A stretch of DNA of 64,000 nucleotides from Phlegmacium glaucopus (GCA_015039465.1 MU130354.1:167848-231847); one strand, 5' to 3'; shown: positions 35,068-46,787, counted from the first letter of the stretch. Numbers and translations: made by a program. Notes: generated by a model from the letters alone, not told the origin.

Positions 35068-36385
35068 AGTAGGTGACGTCCTGGTGATATGATTTAAATC
35101 TGCATAAGCATGGTTTTTGCAATTTTTATCTATTATTTCAGCATAAATATTAATTAATGCACCAATAACTGGTTAATACAACTGATAATAAACAAGGGAA
35201 TCAGAGTTGTCTACCCTACAACTGCTGATTAGACCTATTACTGTGTGACTTAAATGCATATAGTTAATAAGTGTGGTCAATAGACTATCATTTGTTACAC
35301 TACAAATTGCATGTCTGGATTAAAACCAATAAATCCATGAATATCCTTATAGACTTGGCACAGGAAAAGTTAAATAAACAATATTGGGTTAGCAAATGTC
35401 ATGGGGTGTGATTGTGGAGCAACAGAATATTATTAATAAATATTCAGGGGAAGGTTGGTGCCCTAGCAACAGTGGAAGCAGAATAACCAAGATAGTGGAA
35501 CCATGTGATTGTGTGGGAATCATGATGATTAAGGATAGGGGGAGTGCTGAACAATCATAAAGATTGTTTCCAGGCACAATAGGCACAGTTCCCACCAAGA
35601 GGGGTGGAAACTACCTAAAATTAGTAACATGGGGCTAAAAATAGACAACCCCTATATTTCCAGGAACAATGAGTGCACATGGTGCCAGAACCAAAGTAAG
35701 GGTACCAGGAACCAGTATATCTATTTTTGGACATTATCTATTTTTAAATATCTCAAATGTATAAAATACCTCCCAGGGTTTGTAAATAGTCAGAAAATTG
35801 GATTCTTTCTTTCCCCCCCTCATTTGCAACCTAGTACAGCTCACTGTCTTAGACATTGAGCAAGAACACTTGTCTTTGAGTAGTGGACTTGAAAATAAAT
35901 CAGTTTCTCAGAGTTGTTTGACTTGTTGTAAAAGTTGTTGTTGTGTTAAAGTCATAGCAGAAGTTTGAGTCTTCTTGTGTATGCAATTGTGTTGAAGTCA
36001 TAACAGAAGCAAGGGGTCTTCTTGTGTATGCAATTGTGTTGAAGTTGTAACAAAGTCTTGGACTTTTGTGAACACAATTTTAAATCAATCAGTAAAGTCT
36101 TAGGAATTCTTTGACTGATTGTTGGTGCAAGCCATAAATTGCAAAGCTACTTAGAAGTTTGATCATCCTTGAATTGATCCAAATTATTGTTGTTGTTGTG
36201 TGTATTAGTTGAAGTGAAATTCAAAGTCTTGGAAAGGTTATACTTTCTAGAAAACCCAACTTGCATTATTAAGATTGTATAAAGTATTGATTGAGTTATT
36301 GTTTTGAGTAGAGATTTTTATAATCTTGAAAATACACCTTTTCTCAACAACCTCTGTGCAGTTACATCACTGGCACAAAAGGAAA
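35068..36385 (-). other. Long non-coding interval between chromodomain and 3' LTR
   Basis: About 1.3 kb, AT-rich, with repeated GAAGT(C/T)...TTGTGT text at 35920-36080 (AGTCTTCTTGTGTATGCAATTGTGTTGAAG occurs almost twice). No frame I recognise. It could be a long 3' untranslated region of the retrotransposon or an unrecognised insertion. Confidence 0.5.
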
Positions 36386-36389
36386 CTGT

Positions 36390-36725
36390 TTGAATTTGGC
36401 CATCCTGATGTGCTTAGGAGCTCCGGGGTACTTCTTGTGGAATTCTGCAACTAATTCAGGGGCGTGTATGTTTTCCCAAGGCTCCCAGGTGTTATGTTCA
36501 ATTCCGAAGTCTTGCCATTTCACAAGGTATTGGAACCTTCTGTTTATAACTCTGCTGTTGAGGATTTCCTCAACAACCCATTCCTCTTCTCCATCAATGA
36601 TTTCTGGAAGTGGAGGAGTCAGAATGCGTCTTCCAGAGATTGGGTCTATCGGGGCTGGAGTCAGTTTGACTATGTTAAAGACCGGATGGAGTCATTTCAT
36701 GAACAAGGGAAGTTGGAGTCGGTAA
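36390..36725 (-). pseudogene. Chromodomain at the Gypsy polyprotein C-terminus
   Basis: Minus-strand translation reads IDGEEEWVVEEILNSRVINR, then RFQYLVKWQDFGIEHNTWEP and WENIHAPELVAEFHKKYPG. The aromatic residues in EW-VVEEIL, YLVKW and the NTWEP motif are the chromodomain signature; it binds methylated histone H3 and steers integration to heterochromatin. Preceded by VKLTPAPIDPI. The upstream integrase tail is separated by a solo LTR at 36726. Confidence 0.85.
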
Positions 36726-37126
36726 TGTTAGGGCAACTGCGACACTGACTTAGTCAGGCTAGCAGGGGATCCAAAGTTAATAATATTTCAGAAAAGATAT
36801 CTACAAGTGACTTACCTAGCAGGGGATCCAAAGAGGAAAGGATGGGGATCCCTGCTAGGCTGGGGGTATTTAAGTACTAATATGGACATAATGGAGATAT
36901 AAAATAAATAAAGGAATGATATGATAATAATTAATTAATTAAATAAGAAGTGGTGTGATGTGAAAAATAGAAATAAAAGATGGAGCGAAATGGAGGATTG
37001 GAGTCGGAGTGGAACTACGGGGTTCTGGAGCAAACTGGTGATGGAAGCAGAGTTGTACAGAAGGTCGGAGGTTGTTGGAAAGGTGGGATGTATGATTCTA
37101 AGGTTGAAATCAAGTGTCCCCTAACA
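36726..37126 (-). mobile_element. Solo LTR, family LTR-2
   Basis: 401 bp with the same ends as the chromovirus LTR and a perfect 5-bp target duplication GGTAA (36721-36725 and 37127-37131). It is a later insertion of the same family into its own relative, now reduced to one LTR. Confidence 0.92.
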
Positions 37127-37964
37127 GGTAAGTGTTGTTGCCGACTCGTTCTTCGATCAGAAAGGGGCCTAGTGCCAATGGGACAATTTCCTGGATGGTC
37201 TCATTGTTTGTATGTCGCTGGCATCCAGGTATACTTTGTCTCCTGGTTTGTATTCCGGTGCCAAAGTCCTTTTCTGATTATAATATCTTGCCATGTCGTC
37301 TTTAGACTTGACCAGTGCTGCTTTTGCTTTGTCTAGGGTGTTCCGCATTTGTTCCGTGAATTAATTAACAGACTCCATTCAGGATTCCGGTTGGCTTGGT
37401 TCAAAACCCATTTGGGGGATTTGTCCGGAGTCTAGGAGGAAAGGTGGGTGCTGTGTGGCGGAGTGGACATGATTATTGTACTGGAATTCCGCAAGGGGAA
37501 GGAGTTCGGCCCATTGGTTTGTTGCTGGTTTGTAAAGAGTTGGAGATACTGTTCCAGTTCCTGATTTACTCGTTCTGTCTGGCTGTCTCCTTGCAGATGA
37601 TAGGTGGTAGTGGCTGCTAACTTAATTCCGAGGATCTGGTAGAGCTCGTGTGTGAATTCTGCTATGAACTGTGGTCCTCTGTCTGATACCACTCTCCAGG
37701 GTAGTCCATGATGTTTCCAGACATGTTGGATATAAAGGTGAGTGGTTCCGGATGCGGAGGTGATAGTAAGGGTTGGTGCAAAATGAGCTTGTTTGGTGAC
37801 CAAGTCAACTACTACCATTACCGAGTCGTATCCTGAAGACTCCAGAAGTTCCACTACAAAGTCCACACTAATTGTGTCCCATGGAGCATTCAGAATTGGG
37901 AGGGGATGGAGTTCACTGACTGGGTGGCATCTTTGAGCCTTAGTCCGAAGACACAGGTCACAGG
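37127..37964 (-). pseudogene. Gypsy integrase core and C-terminal region
   Basis: Begins with CDLCLRTKAQRCHP (the second half of the HHCC zinc finger), then the DDE core: the first D in VMVVVDLVTKQAHF, the second in VVSDRGPQF, and the E in QTERVNQELEQYL. After about 37430 the frame decays with several stops (text to about 37130 reads HRNTNQETKYTWMPATYKQ). The integrase inserts cDNA into the host genome. The first half of the zinc finger lies beyond LTR-1 copy D. Confidence 0.85.
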
Positions 37965-38541
37965 TGTTAAGTTTAAGACAAAAGGAGAAGTCACGTCGGA
38001 GTTACTCCGGAACGGAACCGGAACAGTAACCCGGAAAGGACGTTGGCCTCAGTGTATGTGCTGTGCCGCCCAGCTCCTAAGGTGTCCTGATTTCGGAACG
38101 GAAGAAGAAAGTAACAAGTCGGAAGACCTCAGTGACTTAGAGGAAAAACAAGAGGAGGGAAACTAAGTTGATATTCAAACTAAGGGAAAACATACAAGTT
38201 CGAGTACTTTAAATATAAAAGGAATTGCAACTGAAATATAGAATATAAATATAAGTGCTGCGTTCTGCTCCTGGGAAAGGTCCTGCATTCTTGGGTGAAT
38301 AATCCATGGCGGGTGTGCTGACTGATGGTGGGAAGGTTGATGACAAAGAATAGTGGTAGTGGCGAAGAAGTGATAACGGGTTTGGAGTATAGGCGGAGGA
38401 ACCGGAATGACACGGAGAAGTCTCGGAGTTGAACATAGGAAGAGTAGTTCGGGATATAAGGGAAGGCACTGTACGGAGTACGGACTACCGGAAACAGCTC
38501 CGACGGAGCTGGACCGGAGTAACGTATAACGGAATGTAACA
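37965..38541 (-). mobile_element. Solo LTR, family LTR-1, copy D
   Basis: 577 bp, reverse orientation, with perfect target duplication ACAGG (37960-37964 and 38542-38546). It splits the integrase zinc finger between its HH and CC halves. Confidence 0.93.
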
Positions 38542-39037
38542 ACAGGTTGAGGCATATTTTCTGATATATTGGGACATCTGTGGCCACCAATAGTTTCGGG
38601 ATATGAGTTCGAGGGTCTTCCATCTTCCCGGATGCCCAGCAATTAGGGTGTCATGGCAGAGGGATACAATCTGTCTTCGCAAGTCAAACATGTCCGGAAC
38701 ATAGATTTTTCCTTGGAAGGAGAGGATGTCGTTGTCATGAGACCATTCCGCCGATGGGATGGATTGTGTGTAAGTGGTTTTCAACTCCTTTACCACTTTA
38801 GCTATGGCCTCTTCTTTTACACCTTCACGGGTACCATTCCGGATATCTTTCAAGACATCTCGTTCTTCTCCTATGACTTCCAGTCCTTCTAAGGCCCAAA
38901 TTGTGAAAAAGCCTGGAGTTAGGAGTGTGATGTTGTCATTGTCACCAGTTCCAGTTCCATGATCCGCTTGTCTGGACAAGGCATCTGGTTTTCCCATGCT
39001 TTTGCCTGATCTGTGGTGCATGAGGAAATCAAACCGG
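38542..39037 (-). pseudogene. Gypsy RNase H end and integrase zinc-finger start
   Basis: Reads FLMHHRSGKSMGKPDALSRQ (the end of RNase H/connection with the usual PDALSR motif), an acidic linker, then HDTLIAGHPGRWKTLELI with RNYWWPQM, the H-x3-H part of the integrase zinc finger. It ends at LTR-1 copy D. The upstream half of RNase H lies beyond the 1.4-kb repeat copy 2, whose target duplication falls between the RY and FDF codons. Confidence 0.85.
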
Positions 39038-40423
39038 TATAAATCATTGTTAGTGATTGTAGCCTAGACTGCTTGAGGAGCAATGAAGACTACAAAGACA
39101 ACCAGAGAGCGTTGGACCAGTCTTTAGATCAAAGGACTCCCTGTTATTCGTTTAGGGAAGGCTTAGCCTGTGACTTGTAACACACAACAGTAGGGGAGAA
39201 GAGTAGAGGTGGATGAGGATGAGTATGGAAGAGTCTTGGAAGATGAATGAGGTATAAGACGAGGATGAGGATGAGCAAGAGAGAGTCTTCAGTAAGACTA
39301 TAGCGGTTGAGGGATAGGGGATAGATTGACAGTAAGGGGCAAGAAAAGCGAACTTAAGGGAGGAATTCACTGGAATTCCACTGAGATGATGAAAGTGGGG
39401 GGTAAGAATGAATTGAACTGAACTACCTATCCTGGTACAAAAGAGCAGTATTTCTGCTCTAAGGATGAGGCTATGTAAAACAATAAAAAGAAACAAAGTA
39501 TGCGCTGTCAGAAGAAGAATGAAGAAAGGACAGCTGCGAGAAGAAAAGAACAAGGAAAAAAAGAAGGAACAATAAAAAAATCTGTACAAGTGTCAAAGTG
39601 CGAGAGAAAAGAAAAGAAGGCAGTGCGCATAGCCCAATAGCAAAAATATATCAGCTCCATAGGCGTGTGGTCATGTCAAAATATGAAAGGTCCTGAGTCA
39701 ACACTTGAAAGGCGCAGCCTTGTTCCCGAGAAAACACTACTTGCCCATGGTCCCATGTCGCGCAGCCTTGATAACACTTGACACACTGCGAGAATAATCC
39801 TCTGCTGCTGATTCATCTGCAATTCCTGCTTAGTTGTGATCCTCCTGGACTTCCTAAATTGTCATAAAGAGGGTGGGAAGGCTTCAGGTACCGTGTGAAT
39901 GATGGTTTTGGCAGTGAATGATAAGATAAGAGGTAGATGATTGAGGATAGGGGACTGAGTGAGATCCAGGAGCGAGGTATGGCAAGATAGATAGCTGAGG
40001 GGAAGACTTGTGGGTCCATAGCCACAACAACAATGACAAAGCCTTTTACATAATGGGAGATGTAGTTGATGCGTCCATAAAGGGGCCGTTCTTGAAATGA
40101 TGGACCAAAGATACGATCAAACGCGAGCCGATGACCGATGCAAATAGTAGATTGATCGCTTTGCTGGATCACTAGCCAAGGAACGAATGGATGGTATATG
40201 CTTAGGAGCATGTCAATAGTGAAAACGATGGAGAGCATAGTGTGAGACATTGAGAGTATGATGAGCGATGGGGATGTTATCGTTGAATGAATGATTTTGT
40301 TGACCAGGAACACGATTCAGGGCTGCTTCCAAAATAGGTAAGTGAATTTGAAGTCCACTTATTTTCATGATGGCGACTTTTAAGCTTTCTTCTCACGCTA
40401 CCAATCAGTATTGGTGCGCGATA
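39038..40423 (-). mobile_element. 1.4-kb TAT...ATA repeat, copy 2 (reverse)
   Basis: 1,386 bp; in its own orientation TATCGCGCACC...ATTTATA, with a perfect 4-bp target duplication CCGG (39034-39037 and 40424-40427). Removing the repeat and one CCGG restores a continuous Gypsy reading frame, so the boundaries are precise. Contains an intact 166-codon frame at 40313-39813 (MFLVNKIIHS...) shared with copy 4. Confidence 0.9.
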
Positions 40424-40427
40424 CCGG

Positions 40428-41660
40428 GCTAGGAACAATGACCAATGGGCTTGTCTCTGGTTGAGCTTTTTGGCTGTCATGAAAAATTCCAAGTTCTTGT
40501 GATCAGTCCAGATCTCGCACTTGTGTTCTGCTCCTTCAAAGAAGTGTCTGCACTCTTCTAGGGCTCAGATGATCACTAGCATCTCTTTGTTGTGGATCTC
40601 ATAGTTCCGTTTGACCAGAGATAAGGATTTAGACAGGAATGCAACTGGGTGCCATTTCTCATCATCGAGGGACTGTTGGGAGAGTACGGCTCCGGTTGCA
40701 AAATTGGAACTGTCTGCTTCGATGCGGAATGGCCTGGAGTTGTCTGGAGAGGCTAGAATCAGGGTTGAAGTGATCAGGTTCTTGAGAGAATCAAACGCCA
40801 ACTGCTCTTCTGTATTCCATCTCCATTTAATGTCACTTTTGGTGAGATCAAACAAGGGACGGGCATGATGAGAAAAGTCTTGGATGAACCTTTGGTAAAA
40901 GTTGGTAAAGCCTAGAAATGACTGGACTTCCTTTTTGTTCATTGGAATTGGCCATTCCGCTACTCCAGCAACTTTTACAGGGTCCATCTCGACAGAGTTA
41001 TGAGATATTATGACTCCAAGGTATTCCACCTTGGTTTGTTTGAATTTGCACTTGTCCAGTTTTAGGAAGAGTTTATGCTTCCATAAAAGTTCCAGTACTC
41101 TCCGAGTTACGGACCTGTGTTCCTATAGTGTCTCTGTGAATATCAGGATATTGTCAAGGTAGACTACTACAACCCCTTGCATTATGAGTTTGCGGAAGAT
41201 GTCATTCATCATTGTTTGGAAAGTAGTCGGACTGTTGGTGAGGCCAAAGAACATAACCAGGGGTTCAAATAATCCCCAGTTGGTTCGGAAAGCCACTTTC
41301 CATTCATCCCCTTCCTTCATTCGGACATTGTTAAAACCCCATCGGACGTCCAGCTTAGTGAAATATTTAGCGCCCCGGAGTTGGGTAATCAGTTCCAAAA
41401 TGAGGGGAAGTGGGTACTTGTTTTTAATGGTGATCGCGTTGAGAGCTCGATAGTCCTGAACAAGCTGAAGACTTCTGTCTTTCTTTTTGATAAAGAAAAC
41501 CGGAGATGCCATCAGAGATTTGGAAGGTCGGATGCATCTGGAGTTTAAATTCTCCTGGAGGAACGTGTCGAGTTCCTTTTGTTCTGTCGGAGCTAGAGGA
41601 TAGACCTTGCATCCTGATGGTTTTTCTCCCGGAATAAGTTCTACTGCGTGGTCCCAAGGT
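40428..41660 (-). pseudogene. Gypsy reverse transcriptase and RNase H
   Basis: In order: ASPVFFIKKKDRSLQLVQDY with RALN, the catalytic D in FTKLDVRWGFNNVRMKEGDE, the FGLTNSPTTFQ motif and VVVYLDNILIFTETL, where the usual Y-x-D-D has become Y-L-D-N. Next come LEYLGVIIS-type text, SFLGFTNFYQRFIQDFSHHA (connection) and RNase H (FRIEADSSNFATGAVLSQ, NYEIHNKEMLVII, TDHKNLEFFMTAKKLN). Stops and frame changes (for example after LIFTETL at about 41123) break the polyprotein. It copies genomic RNA to cDNA in active elements; the D-to-N change probably disables it. Confidence 0.88.
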
Positions 41661-42273
41661 TTCGGATCAGGTAGGATATCAAAAGATTCTTTGGTGAAAA
41701 CACTATCAAATTCTCGGAGATAATCTGGAACTCCTTCTTTTGTTTTGGATTGTGTGTTGTGCTGGAATGCTTCTGCAAGACATTGGGAGATGGTGGAGGT
41801 GGCTCAGATATCTGCCTGTGGTGGTAGTAGGCTTGTGGCGAATATTCTGTCGCCATCCTCAAATTCAGGGTTTGGGCTACTTTCCTCCTCATCATCCTCA
41901 TCACAATCCTCTACATGAGCTGGAAGTGGGCCGGTCAAACATTTTTCAATTCGGTGTATTTCCACCTTTTGAATTTTTCATTCTTCTCAGATTTCATTCC
42001 TGCATTCTGAACAACAATGGGGTGGACAATGGGACATTTTTACTTCTCCGGTTGCCCAGTTGATCTCCGGGTTGTGCATCTTAAGCCAGGAATGTCTGAG
42101 AATCAAGGTTTGTTTTCCTAGTCCAGTGACTGCAAACAAGGATCTCTTGGAATGTCCTTTGTACCTGAGTATCACATCAACCACTTCTGTAATCAATCCA
42201 GCTTTGTTTGGAGTACCGTCAACATTAAATACTGGAATTGGATTTGACAGGGACTTTGTTGTGAGCCTGTTAG
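41661..42273 (-). pseudogene. Gypsy protease C-terminal part and linker
   Basis: 42266-41990 reads RLTTKSLSNPIPVFNVDGTP then EVVDVILRYKGHSKRSLFAV and LILRHSWLKMHNPEINWATG, which are the flap and end of the aspartic protease of fungal Gypsy elements. The active-site half is at 46788-46990, on the other side of the 4.5-kb DNA transposon. The linker at 41904-41641 is acidic and proline-rich. Confidence 0.85.
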
Positions 42274-42491
42274 TGGGGGTGACCACCTCCTGTTATGGTT
42301 GCGGGAGCGTCACGTCACGTCACACAGCCAAAAGCGTGACAAACTGTGAAACACATGAATCTTTTGTTGCTCACTCAGTTTTGCATGCTTTACCTTGATT
42401 CTTTTTAGTGTAAAAAAGTGTTAAAATATATTAGAAGCTTTAAAACCATAATTTATTGTCCAAATAACTAAGTTAAAGTGACATAAACTAC

Positions 42492-45400
42492 CTAATCATC
42501 ATCACATGACTCCCATGCATCTATATCCTCATTTCCTTCTTCTGGGAAGTCAAATTCCTCCCCAGACTCTGAAATATCATCTGTCTCTTTAAGGGGATTC
42601 CATTTCCCATCATTGTAGAGATCTACTGCATCTCTCAAGGCCTGCCTAATCTCTTCAACTTTAGCACCACTCTGCTTGAAATTCTGCAAGTTTGGTGCTC
42701 CAGCACTGTGAAAAGCCTTTAAGTGATCTTTGAGGGCTTTTCCTTTAAGTGCAGTAACTCTGTCTTTGTCCAAGATTAGATTGATTCCAGCCAATCAAAG
42801 TTTAGTTTCTTCAACTGTTTGCTGCTTCTTTGCTTTTTTAGCCAATTTATTTACTCGGGTAGCCTCTCTGTGGTCAACCAACTCTTTCTTTCTCTGCTTC
42901 TCCTCTCCTTGAGACTCTCGTGCCATTTTATGCAGAAATGCATAATCTTCCTTCTCTGTAAACATTTTTGCCATAAATGCTTCAGTATCATTCCGGAAGA
43001 ACATAGCAAGTGCATTATGCTGAAGTAGTGTCAGTTGAGGTTGTTTGCGCATTAGAACACGGAATGACCCAAGAGCACCTTCATCCACATTATTAGTGGC
43101 TGGCATCCAAGCCAGCTTCTTTTCCTCTACAGTTGCTTCATCAATTAAGCCACCAGGAGCAAATTCAGAAGTAAATCATTTCTATGTTTCTGCAGCACCC
43201 TTAAAGAAAGTGACAAGTAGTGGTTTCAGATATGGTAGTTCTGGTTCCATTTTATTGATAGCCTTGATTACATCTGGGTAATGCCACTCCTCTCCATCAA
43301 GTGATCCCATCTCAAATGATGCAGTTGGTCCAATAAGAAAAGTTGGATCTCCAATTATACGCTGCATATGAGAATAGACCTTTTTGTGGAAAGGACCAAG
43401 GTCAAGCATATTCTGCTTATTTTTGCCAGATGCACAAATTACCTTCATATATGGATGGGAAATTGCTTGGGAATATAATGCCATGACAGCAAGTTCAGTC
43501 TTTGTAGCACTGCAGTGAAGAGCATTCCACAAGTTTTGTTCCATGTGGTTGAATTTAGAACTTTGCTTGTTGTCATGAAGGCTTGTTAGGAATTCAATAA
43601 AGCAGGGAAGATGAAGTAGCAGAACCGCTGCAGCATCACAATGTGATTGAAATCAGGTGTTGGAGGTGTCAGGAAATGTAAATTGTGTTCCAATGTTCTC
43701 ATACCACCACCACCAAAATGTATCATGGTGCCCTTTTTTGTCATCTTTGTGGTTAAAAATTGCACCAGCCAGCTGTGTTGCCTTGACTCCACCTCTTGAA
43801 GTCATTTCAAAAGCTCGCTGGTTGTGCTGATGTAGCCACATTGTCAGAATCAGACCCTAGCTCTTTGAGAACAGCAGCATTATCTCGGTTTGCAAGAAGA
43901 ATAGGAGGTTCAATTTTGTTCTCAGACCACCATTTTATAACAGCAGCATACCCTCCCCGCACAGTGTTGAGATCCTTGTGGCATCCACAACCAGCCCAGA
44001 TAAATAGTTTGAGAATTCTCTTTTCATCATCAGAAAGCATGTCAAATGCTTCTCTTCCTAGCTCAATAACCAGCTTCTCCATTGCCACAGCCTGTTTTTC
44101 TGCTTGCTCCTCCTCCGATAGTGCCTTCCATTTTTCCTTTCCTCCTGCTGCCTTGATCATTGCTTTTTCAGATTGTTGAAAATATGGAAGTAGCTCCTCT
44201 TCAGTTTTATCCAACATTACTTTTTCACCAAGAACTTGATTTGTAGCCTCCTCTTTTTTCTTTTCCATTAGCTGAGCATCTTTCTTCTCCTTTGCACAGT
44301 GATCAGAGTGCATCCCTGCCAGCTTGATAAGGATATCCACAATTCGAAGAAGATTTCCATTTCTCTTTCCAAAAGGACTTCTGTTGTAGAGCTCAACAAT
44401 AGCTTTTAAAGTCTTTTCCCAGTCCTTGATAGACTCCTTGCTACTGCCATCAAGTGATGACTGGATTCCAAGGAAGCAGGTAACATGCTGTTGCTCAGCT
44501 TTTTCTCCAGTACCAGAATAGTCCTCTGCAATGAGGTTGACATGCCTGGAATTATAGTTGATACTGCGATGACCTGTTCCATCTGCACTGAATGTCATGC
44601 CCTCAGCATTCTGCATCTCATATCCAAGCTGGATCTGGGCTGCAAAGAAACCCTCCCTCATAATCCGTGCAATTGTGGTTCTGCTGACACTTCCAACTGT
44701 TTTAATTCCAGCTGACTTCAGCACTGCAACAATGACTTTGTTGACATATTGTTGGGAGCATCCTGCCTTAACTAGAAGTCGCACTAAATTGCGAGTATCT
44801 TCTGTATAGACACCCTTGTGCATCAGCTTATGAAAGTTTGTCTCCTTGATAAGCTTCTCTCGTGCAGCCCAGACAGCATGGTTTTGCCATGCATCAGCCC
44901 GATGACGTGCCTTTTTAAGCCATGTAATTTCTCTAACAGACTGTTTAAGCATTTCACGTGCTTGGTGAAACTTCTCCTGTGTTGCATGAAGTCTACCCTC
45001 CCAGAGTGACAAGCACTGTGATAATTCACTTTGCAAGGATTGATTTTCACCTTGAAGTGCTTTTATGGCCAATGAAGGATTTTTGGCCTCCTGCAAGCCT
45101 GAAATCTCTGCTGATTTCAATAGGTCAATCTGCTGCTCCAAAAGAGTTCACCTATCAACACCACATTTCTGGGCTTGACGTTCTATGTGTAACTCATGGT
45201 AGACAGCCTTATATTTCTCTTTTTGAGATTTAAGCTGAGAAAGTAAGCTAGTAACACTTTCTTCGGAGCGTCTCAAATCTGTTGACAATAATGCAACATG
45301 TCTCTCCTTCTCAACCAGAGAAATTTCCAAATCCTGCACAGTTTTTCAACTGTCAAGAAGCTCTTGGTTCAACTCAAGCAAAACTTTTTGGAGAGAAGCC

Positions 45401-45501
45401 ATAGTTTGTGCCTCAGTCTGCTTTTCTCTAGCAGTAGCAAGCTGAGCCTTCTTAGCTTGTGCAGCTGCAGTAGGACGTGGCATCAGAAATCTTTGATCCA
45501 T
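42492..45501 (-). pseudogene. Putative transposase, ~1,000-residue coiled-coil protein (broken)
   Basis: The only gene of the 4.5-kb transposon. From ATG 45501 (or 45483): basic start (MPRPTAAAQAKKAQ), a long coiled coil (about residues 20-180; ELNQELLDS, EISLVEKERHVALL, LLKSAEISGLQEAK), then a well-kept region: NLVRLLVKAGCSQQYVNKVI, SVSRTTIARIM, MTFSADGTGHRSINYNSRHV, HVTCFLGIQSSLDGSS, LFIWAGCGCHKDLNTVRGGY, ILLANRDNAAVL. The C-terminal part has EGALGSFRVLMRKQPQLTLL and an acidic end (WESCDDD). The SADGT strand followed by alternating hydrophobics, plus NRDNA, suggests an RNase H-like DDE core, but that is inference. Stops (near 45350, 45146, 43667, 43181, 42794) and a frameshift (about 43806) inactivate it. 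I recall similar proteins as multicopy hypothetical families in agarics. Confidence 0.72.
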
Positions 45502-46085
45502 CAAAATTGATCTGAGATATAAATAGAATTGATAAAAAAAAGTGTCACAAACCTTTTGATCTATCAAAATTGATCTGAGATATAAATAAAATAGATGAAA
45601 AAATCATCACAAACCTTGGTTTACAGAATACAGAAGTGGGTAACAGATGTATTTTGGGGTGAGGAAAGGAGAATCTTTGATCCATCAAAATTGATTTGAG
45701 ATATAAATAAAATTGATCAAAAAAGCGTCACAAACCTTGGTTTACTGGATACAAAAAAATTGATCTGAGATATAAATAAAATTGATGAAAAAAGCATCAC
45801 AAACCTTGACTGAATACAGAAGGAATCTTTGATCTATCAAAATTGATCTGAGATATAAATAAAATTGATGAAAAAGCATCACAAACCTTGTTTACTGAAC
45901 ACAGAAGGAATCTTTGACCTATAAAATTTGATTTGAGATATAAAATTGATGAAAAAGCATCACAAACCTTGGTTTACTAAATACAGAAGTGGATAATGGA
46001 TGTGTTTCGAGAGGGGGGAGAATATTTGGTCCATCAAATTGATCTGAGATATAAATAGAATTGATGAAAAGCGTCACAAACCTTG
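45490..46085. repeat. Seven-copy degenerate repeat inside the 4.5-kb transposon
   Basis: The core AAATTGATCTGAGATATAAATA recurs at about 45505, 45568, 45688, 45759, 45840, 45924 and 46035 (two copies have GATTTGAG), each followed by AATTGATGAAAAA...CATCACAAACCTTG. Spacing varies from about 63 to 121 bp. The tract lies between the transposase start and the right terminus, and the start codon falls at the edge of the first unit, so it is also the promoter region. Subterminal arrays like this often bind transposase; that role is inference. Confidence 0.85.
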
Positions 46086-46787
46086 GTTTACAGAGTACAG
46101 AAGTATTTATTTTGGGGGCAGAAGTGAATAAAGGGATGTGGTGATGGAGTTTTGGCTCAGATATATGGTGGTTTAAGAGGAAAGGAGATTGAGCCATGAA
46201 GCAAAGGTGCATGCAGCAGCATGTTCATTTTTGGGGTGGCTGTGCCCACCTAAAAAGGGCAGAAAGAATTCCGGCTCTTATAACATCCCACCAATGCACT
46301 TTCGCAACTAGTTTTGGTGACAAGATATATGTATTTTTTGATTCTGAACACACCTATCAGCTCAGAATTTTTAATTTCACACTGTAAGTATGAGATAATG
46401 ATGCATATCCCTTGAAATGGTGACCTTAATGGACAAATTTAAAAATTATAACCTGATAGAAATGTTCAGAATAACATTTAGAATAATTTGTTCCAGCAAA
46501 ACAAGTTGCAGATTTGAGGTGCTGGAGAGTTATAAAGGATAGACATCTCAGCACTCAGATTTAGCAGGGGAATCATCATTATGGCCACAAAAAAGTATAT
46601 TGATTGCATTCTACTTGCAGTTTCTCATTCTAACTACTCTTTATGTACTATTTTCAACTTAAAAATCTCCTGTTAAGTGTTGTGTAAGGAACAAGAGCCA
46701 TGTCTCAATATTTCATCTGTGACACTGCTGTGATGCATGTGTGACATAGGGTCACGTCACTCAAGCATTGGTCACCCCCACTGTTAG

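Larger units (their letters stand above)
42274..46780 (-). mobile_element. 4.5-kb DNA transposon of unassigned superfamily
   Basis: 4,507 bp with perfect 12-bp terminal inverted repeats TGGGGGTGACCA (42274-42285) and TGGTCACCCCCA (46769-46780), flanked by a perfect 7-bp target duplication CTGTTAG (42267-42273 and 46781-46787). It is inserted in the Gypsy protease, and deleting it plus one CTGTTAG restores that frame, which proves the ends. Direct GTCACGTCAC motifs lie close inside both ends (about 42310 and 46751). It carries one minus-strand gene (42492-45501) and a tandem-repeat tract between that gene and the right end. No hAT dimerisation motif, no KDZ cysteine cluster and no retroelement domain are present. 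The 7-bp duplication is unusual (P and Dada elements are among the few with 6-8). Confidence 0.85.

Noticed and set aside
34640..37126. A complete LTR element bounded by the two LTR-2 copies (34640-35052 and 36726-37126)
   Set aside because: The second copy has its own perfect GGTAA duplication inside the Gypsy coding region, so it is an independent solo LTR; only the first, with an adjacent polypurine tract, belongs to the chromovirus.
45490..46085. CRISPR-like repeated units
   Set aside because: Units vary in sequence and spacing, the organism is eukaryotic, and the array sits inside a DNA transposon.
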